Below, one piece after another: positions 26,463-34,517 of a stretch of 64,000 bases of DNA. The position numbers and the translations under genes were made by a program. The DNA comes from Microvirga rosea (GTDB taxonomy: Bacteria > Pseudomonadota > Alphaproteobacteria > Rhizobiales > Beijerinckiaceae), in contig NZ_JAJDOP010000008.1 in the NCBI RefSeq assembly GCF_020595095.1, positions 62,001-126,000 of the forward strand, read 5' to 3'. The notes below the pieces were generated by a model. It did no database searches. It had not been told where the DNA came from and worked only from the letters and a program-made list of their open reading frames with translations. The stretch's first letter is position 1. Every line of letters starts with the position of its first letter.

Positions 26463-27365
26463 CTAATCCACCATCGCGGCGAGCTTACCGGCCGTCAGGG
26501 CCGCATCCACATCGTGGTTGATGACCTCGACCGGGGCTCGCAACTCCTCGCGAAACGCCGCTGCGATAATCGGATGAAGGCGTGTTCCTCCACCGACGAG
26601 AGCGACGGGACGGGGACCGATCCGCTTGATCAAGCTGTTGGCAAGCCGAGACAGTTCCCGGCCGGCCTCGCGCAAAATGTTCAGGGACAGGAAGTCGCCA
26701 TCCTGCGCGGCGTCCGCAACCGCCTTGGCAAGAAGGCCGATCTTTCCGCGATCGCCTCCGTAGACGAAGGTCCGCACCACGTCCCAATCCGTGCCGCCGA
26801 GCGCCTTTGCGAGGGTCTTGCCGAGGGGGCTCGTCCAGCCTTCGCCCGGGCTCTCCTCCTCCTTGCGCAGGACCGCCTTCAAGGCCTCTCGGGCGATCCA
26901 GAAGCCGGAGCCGCCGTCGTCGATCAGGTTCCCGCGCCCGCCGACACGGATCACCTGCTTGTCGGGTGACAGATAGTAACCAATGGAGCCAGTGCCACTG
27001 TAAACGAGAATGCCGTCCCCGAGCGCGAAATAGGATAGATAGGCAATCCACATATCCTCCGCGACGAAGATGCGATTTGGAGAAAGCGAGAATACCTCCG
27101 CCAATATCGTGCGCATGGCCGTTTCGGCCGGAGTGTCGCGCGTCAAGCCCGTGATGCCGGCAACAATCCCTGCCGGCGCTCCGGTTTGTGCGACCGCGGA
27201 GGCCATCTCTGTGCTGATACGCCGTGCACGCTCCACCGCCGCCGGAGAGAAAAGATGGCCGGTCAGCGGTTCGACGGAGCCTTGCGCCAGACATTCTCCT
27301 GCGCGGTCGACGAGACGCCACCGTGTCGCCGTTCCGCCCGCATCGATACCAAGCCCCAGCCCCAT
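26463..27365 (-). CDS. BadF/BcrA-type ATPase, N-acetylglucosamine kinase-like
   Basis: A 300-residue ASKHA-fold kinase. The phosphate-1 loop GIDAGGTATRWRLVD is at about 6-20, the phosphate-2 region is LVYSGTGSIGYYL near 118, the adenosine motif is VALVGGGTRLHP near 250, and DDGGSGFWIAREAL near 148 is diagnostic of BadF/GlcNAc kinases. It lies 53 bases after murQ in the same direction. In that context it would phosphorylate GlcNAc (or a related amino sugar) released from cell-wall fragments, giving GlcNAc-6-P for NagA. A paralogue occurs at 38487-39380. Confidence 0.87.
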   Translation of the reverse strand: MGLGLGIDAGGTATRWRLVDRAGECLAQGSVEPLTGHLFSPAAVERARRISTEMASAVAQTGAPAGIVAGITGLTRDTPAETAMRTILAEVFSLSPNRIFVAEDMWIAYLSYFALGDGILVYSGTGSIGYYLSPDKQVIRVGGRGNLIDDGGSGFWIAREALKAVLRKEEESPGEGWTSPLGKTLAKALGGTDWDVVRTFVYGGDRGKIGLLAKAVADAAQDGDFLSLNILREAGRELSRLANSLIKRIGPRPVALVGGGTRLHPIIAAAFREELRAPVEVINHDVDAALTAGKLAAMVD

Positions 27366-27418
27366 GACCTGTTGCTTCCCTGACCCGAGACCTTTCTAGA
27401 TCTGGCGCGGGGGCGGAC

Positions 27419-28312
27419 TCAAGTCGCGATATGCGAAAAGTGTGCGAGAGCCTCGCGCAGATTGCCGTCGCTTCGTGCAAGAGCCTCTTCGGCATCCGAA
27501 GGCGACACGCCGAGAGCGATCAACGAGGCGAGCTTCATGTCCCCGTTGGCCTGGCGCAAGGCTTCAACGGCTTTTGCGTCGTCGCAGCCGGTGATCTGGG
27601 AAACCATGATCTCGCTCCGTCGCCGCAGCTTCGCATTCGTCGCCCGCATATGAACCATCAGGCCGCGATAAACACGTCCAAGACGGATCATGACGAGGCT
27701 GGACAGGAGGTTGAGGATGACCTTCTGGGCCGTCCCGGCTTTCATGCGTGTGGAACCGGCAATGACCTCTTCGCCCGTATCCGCCATGATGGGATGAGAG
27801 CAGACATCGAGGATCGGCGCGCCGGCATTGTTCGAGATTCCGATGGTCTGGGCGCCGCGGGCTTTCGCTTCTTCGAGCGCCGCAATCGTGAACGGGGTTC
27901 TGCCGCTGGCGGCAACGCCGATCACCACGTCATTGGGACCAACGGCGGAGGCCCTGATGCCCGCGATCCCCTGCTCAACGGAGTCCTCGGCATCCTCGAC
28001 CGCCTTCAGAAGGGCTCCTTCGCCGCCTGCGATCAGGTAGACGAGCTTATCGTCGGGCCAGTTGAAGGTCGGGGGAAGCTCGGTTCCGTCTTGAACGCCG
28101 ATCCGTCCCGAGGTTCCAGCGCCCACATAGACGAGGCGCCCGCCGTTCCGGAGCCGCCCGGCAGCCTCCTCGGCGGCGGCGGCAATCGAAGGGAGCGCCG
28201 ATCGCACGGCGGCGACGGCAGAAAGCTGTCCTTCGAAAAAGGCGGTGAGGATGTCGAGGCTGGGCCAGGCATCCAGATCCTGGAAACGGCTGCTGAAGTT
28301 TTCGGTGGGCAT
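27419..28312 (-). CDS. murQ: N-acetylmuramic acid 6-phosphate etherase
   Basis: A 297-residue SIS-domain lyase that removes D-lactate from MurNAc-6-P to give GlcNAc-6-P. The SIS region starts with YVGAGTSGRIGVQDGTELPPTF (the catalytic Glu is in DGTEL). The second motif is VVIGVAASGRTPFTIAAL, and the family-specific GSTRMKAGTAQKVILN follows near 195. The start at 28312 was chosen over a longer frame because the family N-terminus (MPTENFSSRF) and an AAGAAG site fit it. It has its own promoter in the gap upstream. The substrate comes from the anhydroMurNAc kinase encoded two genes upstream. Confidence 0.95.
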   Translation of the reverse strand: MPTENFSSRFQDLDAWPSLDILTAFFEGQLSAVAAVRSALPSIAAAAEEAAGRLRNGGRLVYVGAGTSGRIGVQDGTELPPTFNWPDDKLVYLIAGGEGALLKAVEDAEDSVEQGIAGIRASAVGPNDVVIGVAASGRTPFTIAALEEAKARGAQTIGISNNAGAPILDVCSHPIMADTGEEVIAGSTRMKAGTAQKVILNLLSSLVMIRLGRVYRGLMVHMRATNAKLRRRSEIMVSQITGCDDAKAVEALRQANGDMKLASLIALGVSPSDAEEALARSDGNLREALAHFSHIAT

Positions 28313-28329
28313 GATCGCTTCTTTCTTGC

Positions 28330-28363
28330 AGACCAATATAGGTCCAGTTGCCGCATTCAGCAA
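28330..28363 (-). promoter_or_regulatory. murQ promoter with NagQ-like operator (site B)
   Basis: On the minus strand TTGCTG (28363-28358), a 17-base spacer and TATATT (28340-28335) form a good sigma-70 promoter inside the recycling operon. The -10 box lies within the sequence TGGACCTATATTGGTCT (28346-28330), which shares the TGG-n-n-n-TATATTGG arrangement with sites at 30594-30611 and 39592-39609. A regulator bound here would cover the -10 box, so repression is the likely mode. Confidence 0.6.
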
Positions 28364-28391
28364 TTCTCGGAAACACCAGGATGCAAGATCT

Positions 28392-29420
28392 TCAGGCCTG
28401 TTGCGCGTCTGCATCGAACGAGGCGATCACTCGCTCGCCCGTGGCACGGCGCAAGGGCAGGATGCCGCTCTCCGTGTGACGGGAAGGGTGGACGCGGTTG
28501 GTGAGAAGCGTCCAAGCGAGACCACGCTCGAAATCGATCCAGAGACCTGTTCCCGTAAAGCCCGTATGCCCGATGGTCGATGGGGAGCAGGTGTCGCCAC
28601 CATGCCATCCCTTGTAGGCGCCCTCCCACCCCACGGTGCGCTTTTCGGACTCACGGGTGCGGATCGCTTTCAGGGAAGCAGGCGAAAGCCCGGAACCGTC
28701 GAGAAGCGATCGGGCAAAGTCCAGAACGCCGTCAATGGTGCCGAACAATCCCGCGTGACCGGACGCGCCTCCCAAGGCAAAGGCGTTTTCGTCATGCACC
28801 TCGCCCTGGATCATGCGGCCCCGCCAGGTGCATCGCTCGGTTGCCGCGCAGTTGCCGGGGTCCGGCTTGAATGTAAGTTGCGGCGGGAGGGGTTGATCGA
28901 TGAGAGGCTGTCCGGTCATGCGCTCAATGGCGATCCCAAGCAGCATGAAGTTGATGTCGGAATAAACCGGCGGCCCGCTTCTCCACACTCTCTGCAGAAT
29001 AAATGCCCGCAGGGTCTGTGGATCCTGGCCATAGGTGTAAAGGGGTTCGACCGCCGGAAGGTGGGTTTGATGCGCCAGACATTGCCGGAACGTCAGCTTT
29101 CGTTCCGCTGCCTCCATGTCGTACTGGCGAAGATCGGGAATGACCTTCACCAGTGGATCGTCAAGGGAGATCCTTCCCTCATCCACGAAGGTCAGGATTC
29201 TCGTCGTGGTGAAGATGACCTTGGTGAGGGATGCCAGATCGAACCAGGTCTGGCGCGACAAATCTGCTTGCGTCGGTTCGATCTGCGCCATCCCGCGCCA
29301 ATGCACGGCGCGCCGTCCATCGGCCGTGATCAGGCCGAGGATTGCTCCCGGAATGGATCCGCGAGCAATTGATCCTGCCGCCGGTTCGAAAGCCTGCTCG
29401 ACAATGACGTCCAGATTCAT
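28392..29420 (-). CDS. Serine hydrolase, beta-lactamase/PBP-like family
   Basis: A 342-residue protein of the class C beta-lactamase-like (Pfam Beta-lactamase) fold. The nucleophile motif S-x-x-K appears as SLTK near residue 64, the second motif as YSDIN near 152, and the third as HTGFTG near 278. No signal peptide is visible, so it should be cytoplasmic. It lies between anmK and murQ in the recycling operon (12 bases after anmK), so a role in cutting muropeptide-derived peptides, esters or amides is more likely than beta-lactam resistance. The actual substrate is not known. Confidence 0.82.
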   Translation of the reverse strand: MNLDVIVEQAFEPAAGSIARGSIPGAILGLITADGRRAVHWRGMAQIEPTQADLSRQTWFDLASLTKVIFTTTRILTFVDEGRISLDDPLVKVIPDLRQYDMEAAERKLTFRQCLAHQTHLPAVEPLYTYGQDPQTLRAFILQRVWRSGPPVYSDINFMLLGIAIERMTGQPLIDQPLPPQLTFKPDPGNCAATERCTWRGRMIQGEVHDENAFALGGASGHAGLFGTIDGVLDFARSLLDGSGLSPASLKAIRTRESEKRTVGWEGAYKGWHGGDTCSPSTIGHTGFTGTGLWIDFERGLAWTLLTNRVHPSRHTESGILPLRRATGERVIASFDADAQQA

Positions 29421-29431
29421 GACACGACGGT

Positions 29432-30529
29432 TTAGGCTGCGCGGTGCAGTTCGCCGCCGGGCATGGGATGGGGCACCCCGGTGGTGGTCGGCAGGCTCAA
29501 GGGCAATCCTCTCATGGAGCGAACCGCCAGATAGCCGAACGCTTGCGCTTCAAGAAAGTCCCCATTCCAGCCGACACTCTCCACGGGCTCGACGCTCACG
29601 CCCAGCCTTTCGCGCATGCGTCTCATGAAATGGGCATTGCGTCGTCCGCCGCCCGTGACCACCCAGCGAAGGGGGGCCTTCGGCACATGCCTCAAGGCGG
29701 CGGCAACGGACTCGACGGTGAATTCCGCAAGAGTTGCGGCGCCGTCCTCATCGGAAAGCGCTTCGACACCCTTTGCTCTCGCGTGAAAGTCCTGTCGATC
29801 GAGGGATTTCGGAGCTGGACGATCGAAGAAGGGGTTGGCCATGAACGTGGCCACGAGATTCTGGTCCGGATGGCCCGACGCGGCGATCTTCCCATCCTCG
29901 TCGAAAGCGATTCCTCTGCGACGAAGGACGAAATCATCCAAAAGTGCGCTTGCGGGTCCCGTATCGAAGGCGATCACCGTATCGCCATCGATATAGGTGA
30001 CATTGCCGACCCCGCCGAGATTGAGAATCATCAGGGGTTGGGCCAGCCCGTGCGCGAGAGCCCGATGGTAGAGCGGAACGAAAGGTGCGCCCTCGCCACC
30101 TGAAGCCACATCCGCATGACGGAACCGATCGACCGTGTCGATGCCCAGCCGTTTTGCAACGATGGGCCCAAGCCCTAACTGGCGCGTGAAGCGAATCTCC
30201 GGACGATGGTAGACCGTCTGGCCGTGGAAGCCGATGACGCCGACATCCGCCGCGGCGATGCCTGATTCACTCATGAAACGCCGGACGGCATCGATGTGAG
30301 CATCCGTCACCGCCTGATCGAGATCCTCCAGCGGCTCGCTCTGGGCACGCGTCGGCTCGGCAATCAAAGCCAGAAGCTTGTTTCGAAGATCTTCGGGATA
30401 AGGAAAAGTCTGCCCGGAACCTGGGTGCACGATCGTGTCTCCATCGGTTTCGACGATGGAAACGTCAATTCCGTCCATGGACGTGCCGCTAATGACGCCA
30501 ATCGCTTTAACGGGCGAATATTGCAACAT
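29432..30529 (-). CDS. anmK: Anhydro-N-acetylmuramic acid kinase
   Basis: A 365-residue ASKHA kinase that opens the 1,6-anhydro ring of anhMurNAc and phosphorylates it to MurNAc-6-P. Characteristic segments are GVISGTSMDGIDVSIVE (about 11-27), GFHGQTVYHRP near 99, LNLGGVGNVTYID near 175, FDTGPASALLDDFV near 193 and the C-terminal VVTGGGRRNAHFM near 290. It is the first gene of the minus-strand recycling operon and is transcribed divergently from the peptide-importer genes. The shared 141-base gap contains operator-like site A. Confidence 0.95.
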   Translation of the reverse strand: MLQYSPVKAIGVISGTSMDGIDVSIVETDGDTIVHPGSGQTFPYPEDLRNKLLALIAEPTRAQSEPLEDLDQAVTDAHIDAVRRFMSESGIAAADVGVIGFHGQTVYHRPEIRFTRQLGLGPIVAKRLGIDTVDRFRHADVASGGEGAPFVPLYHRALAHGLAQPLMILNLGGVGNVTYIDGDTVIAFDTGPASALLDDFVLRRRGIAFDEDGKIAASGHPDQNLVATFMANPFFDRPAPKSLDRQDFHARAKGVEALSDEDGAATLAEFTVESVAAALRHVPKAPLRWVVTGGGRRNAHFMRRMRERLGVSVEPVESVGWNGDFLEAQAFGYLAVRSMRGLPLSLPTTTGVPHPMPGGELHRAA

Positions 30530-30583
30530 CGGTCATCTCCGGAAGAGCCAGGGTCCAGAGGAACCATAGCATACCCTCCGAAG

Positions 30584-30639
30584 TGGTCTAGAGTGGTATG
30601 ATATTGGACCATGACAGGTTCACGGGGATGACCTATAAA
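30584..30639. promoter_or_regulatory. Divergent control region: TGG direct repeats (site A) and promoter
   Basis: Three TGG elements in the same orientation (30584, 30594 and 30605) are spaced 10 and 11 bases apart; the core TGGTATGATATTGGACCA is at 30594-30611. Directly after it a plus-strand promoter can be seen: ATGACA (30611-30616), 17 bases, TATAAA (30634-30639), about 30 bases before the binding-protein start. The site lies about 60-80 bases upstream of anmK on the other strand, so one regulator could control both units. Confidence 0.6.
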
Positions 30640-30670
30640 CCAGAAGCGGCTTGCAAGGGAGAAAAGACGC

Positions 30671-32170
30671 ATGTTCAGGTCGGTACTGCGGAGCGCCGTC
30701 GGCGCAGGCGTATTGGTGGCGGCTATGGCTTCAGCCTCGGCTCAGGTGCTGGAGATCGGAATGGACAACGGGCCGACAGGGCTCGATCCGCACCTCATCA
30801 CGGCCTTCCCGAGTTTCATGGTCGTGAACGGCAATATTTATGAAGGCCTGACGGCCGTCGACAAGGACCTCAAGGTCGTTCCTGGCCTTGCCGAGTCCTG
30901 GACCGTCTCATCCGATGGCAAGACCTATACGTTCAAGCTCCGCTCGGGTGTGAAGTTTCACGACGGCACCGACATGACGGCTGAAGACGTCGCGGCGACG
31001 ATCCGTCGTGTCCAGAGCAAGGACATCGCGTCGCCTCTCGCCAGCCGTCTCTCCGCCATCGAGGGCGCCAAGGCCGTCGATGCGCAGACGGTCGAGCTGA
31101 CCCTGAAGGAGCCTTCCGCGCCGCTCCTTTCTTCGCTTGCCACCATCGCGGTTGTGCCGAGCGAGACGGAGACCAACAAGGATATCCTTCAAAAGGCTCC
31201 GGTCGGAACGGGCCCCTTCAAATTTCAGGAATGGCAGCCGAACGGCTTCATCCTCCTGGCGAAGAACGACGCCTATTGGCAGAAGGATACGCCGAAGCTA
31301 TCGGGCCTGAAGTTCAACATCGTTCCTGAATCGGCGACGCGCCAGGTTGGTCTGACCAACGGCCAGTATGCACTTCTGCCGAACATCGATGCGGCAACGG
31401 CGCTTCAGCTCAAGGGAAAGCCGAATGTGACGCTCGGCGAGACCTTGGATCTTGCCTATACGCTGATCGGCATGAACGTTTCAAAGCCGCCCTTCGACAA
31501 TCCCAAAGTTCGTGAAGCAGTCAATTATGCCATCAACCGGCAGGAAATCGTCGATGCGGCGCTTTTCGGCGCCGGCGTTCCCGGAGGTCCCCTGTCTCCT
31601 GCGCTGAAATCCTGGGCGCTCGCCGTCAAGGACTTCCCCTGCTACAGCCCCGACCCCGCCAAGGCACAGGCGCTTCTGAAGGAAGCCGGTGTCGCCGTGC
31701 CGGTTGCGGTCACCATGAATGTTCTGCCGCGCCAGGACGTCAAGGATATCGCCCAGGTGGTTCAGGAGCAGCTCAACAAGGCGGGCTTCAAGGTCGAGCT
31801 GAAGAACCAGGAGCAGGGCCAGTTCATCCAGGATTGGCGCAACAGCAACTTCGACATGTTCGCCTCGATCAATGCCGGAAGCCCTGATCCGGACGAGTAT
31901 TTCTACCGGACGTTCCGCACCGGCGGCTCGACAAACGTCTTCAAGTACTCGAATGCGGAGATCGATCAGCTCCTGGACCAGGCGCGCACCCAGCAAGATC
32001 CGGCTGCTCGCAAGTCCGCGTATGATCAGGTGCAAAAAACCCTCGCCTGCTCGGGACCCGTGGCGCACCTGACCTACGGCACCCTGTTCTCGGCCATGCG
32101 TGACAAGCTCAAAGGCTACGAGGTAATGCCGAACCGCTCCCTCGTGACCTTGAAGAACGCAAGCTATTGA
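30671..32170 (+). CDS. Peptide-type ABC solute-binding protein (family 5)
   Basis: A 499-residue periplasmic protein of the DppA/OppA class. A signal peptide covers about 1-24 (cleavage after SASA, before QVLEIGMD). The family landmarks GLTAVDKDLKVVPGLAESW and YTFKLRSGVKFHDG are near residues 55-105. An AGGGAG ribosome binding site stands about ten bases before the start. It heads a plus-strand unit with two permeases and a GNAT gene and faces anmK. By context the likely cargo is a cell-wall-derived peptide or muropeptide. Family 5 proteins also carry nickel, sugars and other solutes, so this stays open. Confidence 0.92.
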   Translation: MFRSVLRSAVGAGVLVAAMASASAQVLEIGMDNGPTGLDPHLITAFPSFMVVNGNIYEGLTAVDKDLKVVPGLAESWTVSSDGKTYTFKLRSGVKFHDGTDMTAEDVAATIRRVQSKDIASPLASRLSAIEGAKAVDAQTVELTLKEPSAPLLSSLATIAVVPSETETNKDILQKAPVGTGPFKFQEWQPNGFILLAKNDAYWQKDTPKLSGLKFNIVPESATRQVGLTNGQYALLPNIDAATALQLKGKPNVTLGETLDLAYTLIGMNVSKPPFDNPKVREAVNYAINRQEIVDAALFGAGVPGGPLSPALKSWALAVKDFPCYSPDPAKAQALLKEAGVAVPVAVTMNVLPRQDVKDIAQVVQEQLNKAGFKVELKNQEQGQFIQDWRNSNFDMFASINAGSPDPDEYFYRTFRTGGSTNVFKYSNAEIDQLLDQARTQQDPAARKSAYDQVQKTLACSGPVAHLTYGTLFSAMRDKLKGYEVMPNRSLVTLKNASY

Positions 32171-32176
32171 GCCTTC

Positions 32177-32213
32177 AGGGACCCGGCGCCGGCGGAAGCC
32201 ACGCCGGGTCCCT
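32177..32213. repeat. 12-bp perfect hairpin after binding-protein gene
   Basis: AGGGACCCGGCG and its complement, with a 13-base loop, start seven bases after the binding-protein stop and end 25 bases before the first permease start. There is no T-run downstream. It resembles the hairpins at 10414-10440 and 41057-41086 in position and probably protects or attenuates the mRNA between binding protein and permease genes. Confidence 0.7.
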
Positions 32214-32238
32214 CAGCGGTTGATACATAGATATCCCG

Positions 32239-33186
32239 ATGAGTCGTATTCTGCTTTCACGGTTGATCGATCTGATCGTCGTTCTTTTCGGCGTCTCGAT
32301 CATCGTCTTCCTGATGATCCGCCTCATTCCGGGCGATGCCGTGGCCATCATGCTCGGTGCCAACACGGAGATCACCCCGGAGCGGATGGCGGAGCTCAAC
32401 AGCCGTGTCGGCTTGGACAAGCCGGTTGTGGAGCAGTATCTCATCTGGGCCGGTTCGGCTCTGCGCGGGGATTTCGGAACGTCTCTTTGGACGGGACGTC
32501 CCGTGTCGACCGAGATCCTGAACCATCTGTGGCCGACTCTCGAGCTGACGATCCTGTCACTCCTCATCGGAGCCGTTCTGGCCGTGCCGGTGGGATGCTG
32601 GATGGCGCAGACCCGTGGCGGAGCCGCGGATGTCGCCATGCGCATCGGAGCCATCGCAGGCCTGACGATTCCCTCTTTCTGGCTCGGCATCGTGCTGATC
32701 CTCTTGTTTTCCGCCTTCATGCCGAGCTTCTCGTCTCTCGGGTATGTTCCGTTTTCGGAGGATCCTCTGGGAAACCTGCAGCGGATGACCCTTCCTTCCG
32801 TCGCTCTCGCGCTGCCGATTCTGGCCAACCTGTCACGTCTCGTTCGTTCGGCGATGCTGGATGCCCTCGGACAAGACTATGTTCGCACGGCAAGGGCCAA
32901 AGGGTTGAGCGAGCGAAAAGTCATCTACAAACATGCTCTTCGCAATGCCTTGATCCCGTTCCTGACGAGCGTCGGCATCATGACGGGCTATCTGCTCGGG
33001 GGCGCCATCGTGGTGGAACAGGTCTTCGCCATTCCGGGCCTCGGACGTCTCATTCTCGGTGCCATCGCCGAGCGCAACTACCCTCTTATCCAAGCCACGA
33101 TCCTCATCGTGACGGCGGGCTTCGTGGTGGTGAATTTTCTCGTCGATTTCCTTTATGTCATCGTCGATCCCCGGGTGAGGGCATAA
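32239..33186 (+). CDS. Peptide ABC importer permease (DppB-type)
   Basis: A 315-residue inner-membrane protein with six predicted helices, the first at about 9-29 (LIDLIVVLFGVSIIVFLMIRL). The N-terminal DppB signature follows (IPGDAVAIMLGANTEITPE). The coupling loop near 205 reads DALGQDYVRTARAKGLSERKVIYKH in part (YVRTARAKGL is the diagnostic core). It partners the next gene's product. The start, 68 bases after the binding-protein stop, lies just past the hairpin. Confidence 0.93.
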   Translation: MSRILLSRLIDLIVVLFGVSIIVFLMIRLIPGDAVAIMLGANTEITPERMAELNSRVGLDKPVVEQYLIWAGSALRGDFGTSLWTGRPVSTEILNHLWPTLELTILSLLIGAVLAVPVGCWMAQTRGGAADVAMRIGAIAGLTIPSFWLGIVLILLFSAFMPSFSSLGYVPFSEDPLGNLQRMTLPSVALALPILANLSRLVRSAMLDALGQDYVRTARAKGLSERKVIYKHALRNALIPFLTSVGIMTGYLLGGAIVVEQVFAIPGLGRLILGAIAERNYPLIQATILIVTAGFVVVNFLVDFLYVIVDPRVRA

Positions 33187-33189
33187 GCC

Positions 33190-34014
33190 GTGTCGCGTTT
33201 GGCCAGAAGCAAGCTCCTCACATTCGCGATCATTCTTGTCGTCTTGCAGGTTGTTCTCGCGTTCGGCGCGCCTTGGTTCGCTCCGTATGACCCCATGGCT
33301 CAAAGTATCGCTCGCCGTCTCAGAGGGCCGACCGCCTTGAACTGGCTCGGGACCGATCAGCTTGGGCGGGACGTGCTGACCCGCATCCTCTACGGATACC
33401 GCACCTCCTTGATCGCGTGTGTGCTGGCCGTCGGCATAGCCCTTCTGGCAGGCGGCACCCTTGGACTCATGGCTGCCTATTATCGCGGCTGGCTCGACCG
33501 CATCATCATGCGGATCATGGATGTGCTTTTTGCCTTCCCGGTCATGCTCCTCGCGATCGGAATCATCGCCGTTTTGGGGCCTCATACCTATAGCGCGGCC
33601 GCTGCTATCGCGGTGGTTTACACCCCGATCTTCGCCCGCCTCCTGCGCGGACCGGCCTTGGTTCTGTGCGAAAGTGAATATGTCGCGGGCGCGAAGGCCA
33701 TCGGCGCATCGGATAAGCGCATTATCTTTCTGCACATCCTTCCCAACCTTGCTTCCGTCATCCTGGTGCAGACAAGTCTTCTGCTTTCCGCCGCGATCCT
33801 CGTGGAAGCATCGCTGTCCTTTTTGGGCCTCGGCACACAGCCGCCAACACCATCTCTCGGCTTGATGTTGTCAGAAGGGCGCAATTTTCTGCAACTGTCG
33901 CCATGGAGCGCGATTTTCGCAGGTTTTGCCATCCTCTTTCTGTCGTTCGGCTTCAACCTGCTCGGTGATGCCTTGCGCGATACTCTCGATCCGCGCCTCC
34001 GGGGTCAGTCATGA
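33190..34014 (+). CDS. Peptide ABC importer permease (DppC-type)
   Basis: A 274-residue permease starting with GTG three bases after the previous stop. The DppC hallmark HxxGTDQLGRDVLTRILYG is present as NWLGTDQLGRDVL near 47. Five to six helices follow, and the coupling loop SEYVAGAKAIGASDKRI lies near 165. The C-terminus carries the family's LLGDALRDTLDPRLRG. No gene for the two ATPases (DppD/DppF) follows; the next gene is an acetyltransferase. The importer must borrow ATPases encoded elsewhere. Confidence 0.93.
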   Translation: MSRLARSKLLTFAIILVVLQVVLAFGAPWFAPYDPMAQSIARRLRGPTALNWLGTDQLGRDVLTRILYGYRTSLIACVLAVGIALLAGGTLGLMAAYYRGWLDRIIMRIMDVLFAFPVMLLAIGIIAVLGPHTYSAAAAIAVVYTPIFARLLRGPALVLCESEYVAGAKAIGASDKRIIFLHILPNLASVILVQTSLLLSAAILVEASLSFLGLGTQPPTPSLGLMLSEGRNFLQLSPWSAIFAGFAILFLSFGFNLLGDALRDTLDPRLRGQS

Positions 34015-34517
34015 GGATCGAGCCGGCGAAGCGCGAGGATATTCCAAGACTCGCGCTGATCGCCGAGCTATCCTACCGCTCGGCCTTTGCGGGAATTCTC
34101 GAAGACGAGATTCTGTCTACACGAGACGCCGCCTTCTTTGCGGAGCGTTTTGAGACATCCTGGGAGCGAATGCTCGTCGCCTTTTCCGGCGAAAGTCCGT
34201 CAGGATTTCTTCTCATGACGGAGGGGCACATCGACATGCTGTTCATGGATCCTCGCTCCAGCAGGCGTGGCGGCGGAGCGTTGCTCCTCCGGGAAGCGGA
34301 GCGGCTCGGGGCAACGAGTCTGGAATGCTTCCGGGACAATCGCCATGCGCGCCAGTTTTATGAGCGGCACGGCTGGCGCGTCGTCCATGAATACGAGCGT
34401 GACTTCGCAGGCAGAAGCCGCAATTTCGTTCTCTATAAGAAGCCCTTTAGCGCGGTGTCACAAAGCAACGACACGGCCAGTCCTGACAGCTTCATCCGCA
34501 GCAAGGACAATCCTTAA
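34011..34517 (+). CDS. GNAT-family N-acetyltransferase
   Basis: A 168-residue acetyltransferase overlapping the permease stop by four bases (ATGA), so probably translationally coupled to it. The acetyl-CoA loop is represented by SRRGGGALLLREAERLG (about 80-96), and the C-terminal strand with FYERHGWRVVHEY near 115 is typical. In this island it may acetylate an amino sugar or a cell-wall peptide; this is inference. Its last 60 bases overlap the convergent Gfo/Idh/MocA gene, which is unusual. Confidence 0.85.
   Translation: MRIEPAKREDIPRLALIAELSYRSAFAGILEDEILSTRDAAFFAERFETSWERMLVAFSGESPSGFLLMTEGHIDMLFMDPRSSRRGGGALLLREAERLGATSLECFRDNRHARQFYERHGWRVVHEYERDFAGRSRNFVLYKKPFSAVSQSNDTASPDSFIRSKDNP

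Noticed and set aside
32220..33290. 356-codon plus-strand frame overlapping the DppB-type permease
   Set aside because: Out of frame with an unambiguous permease; Ser/Arg/His-rich shadow sequence.
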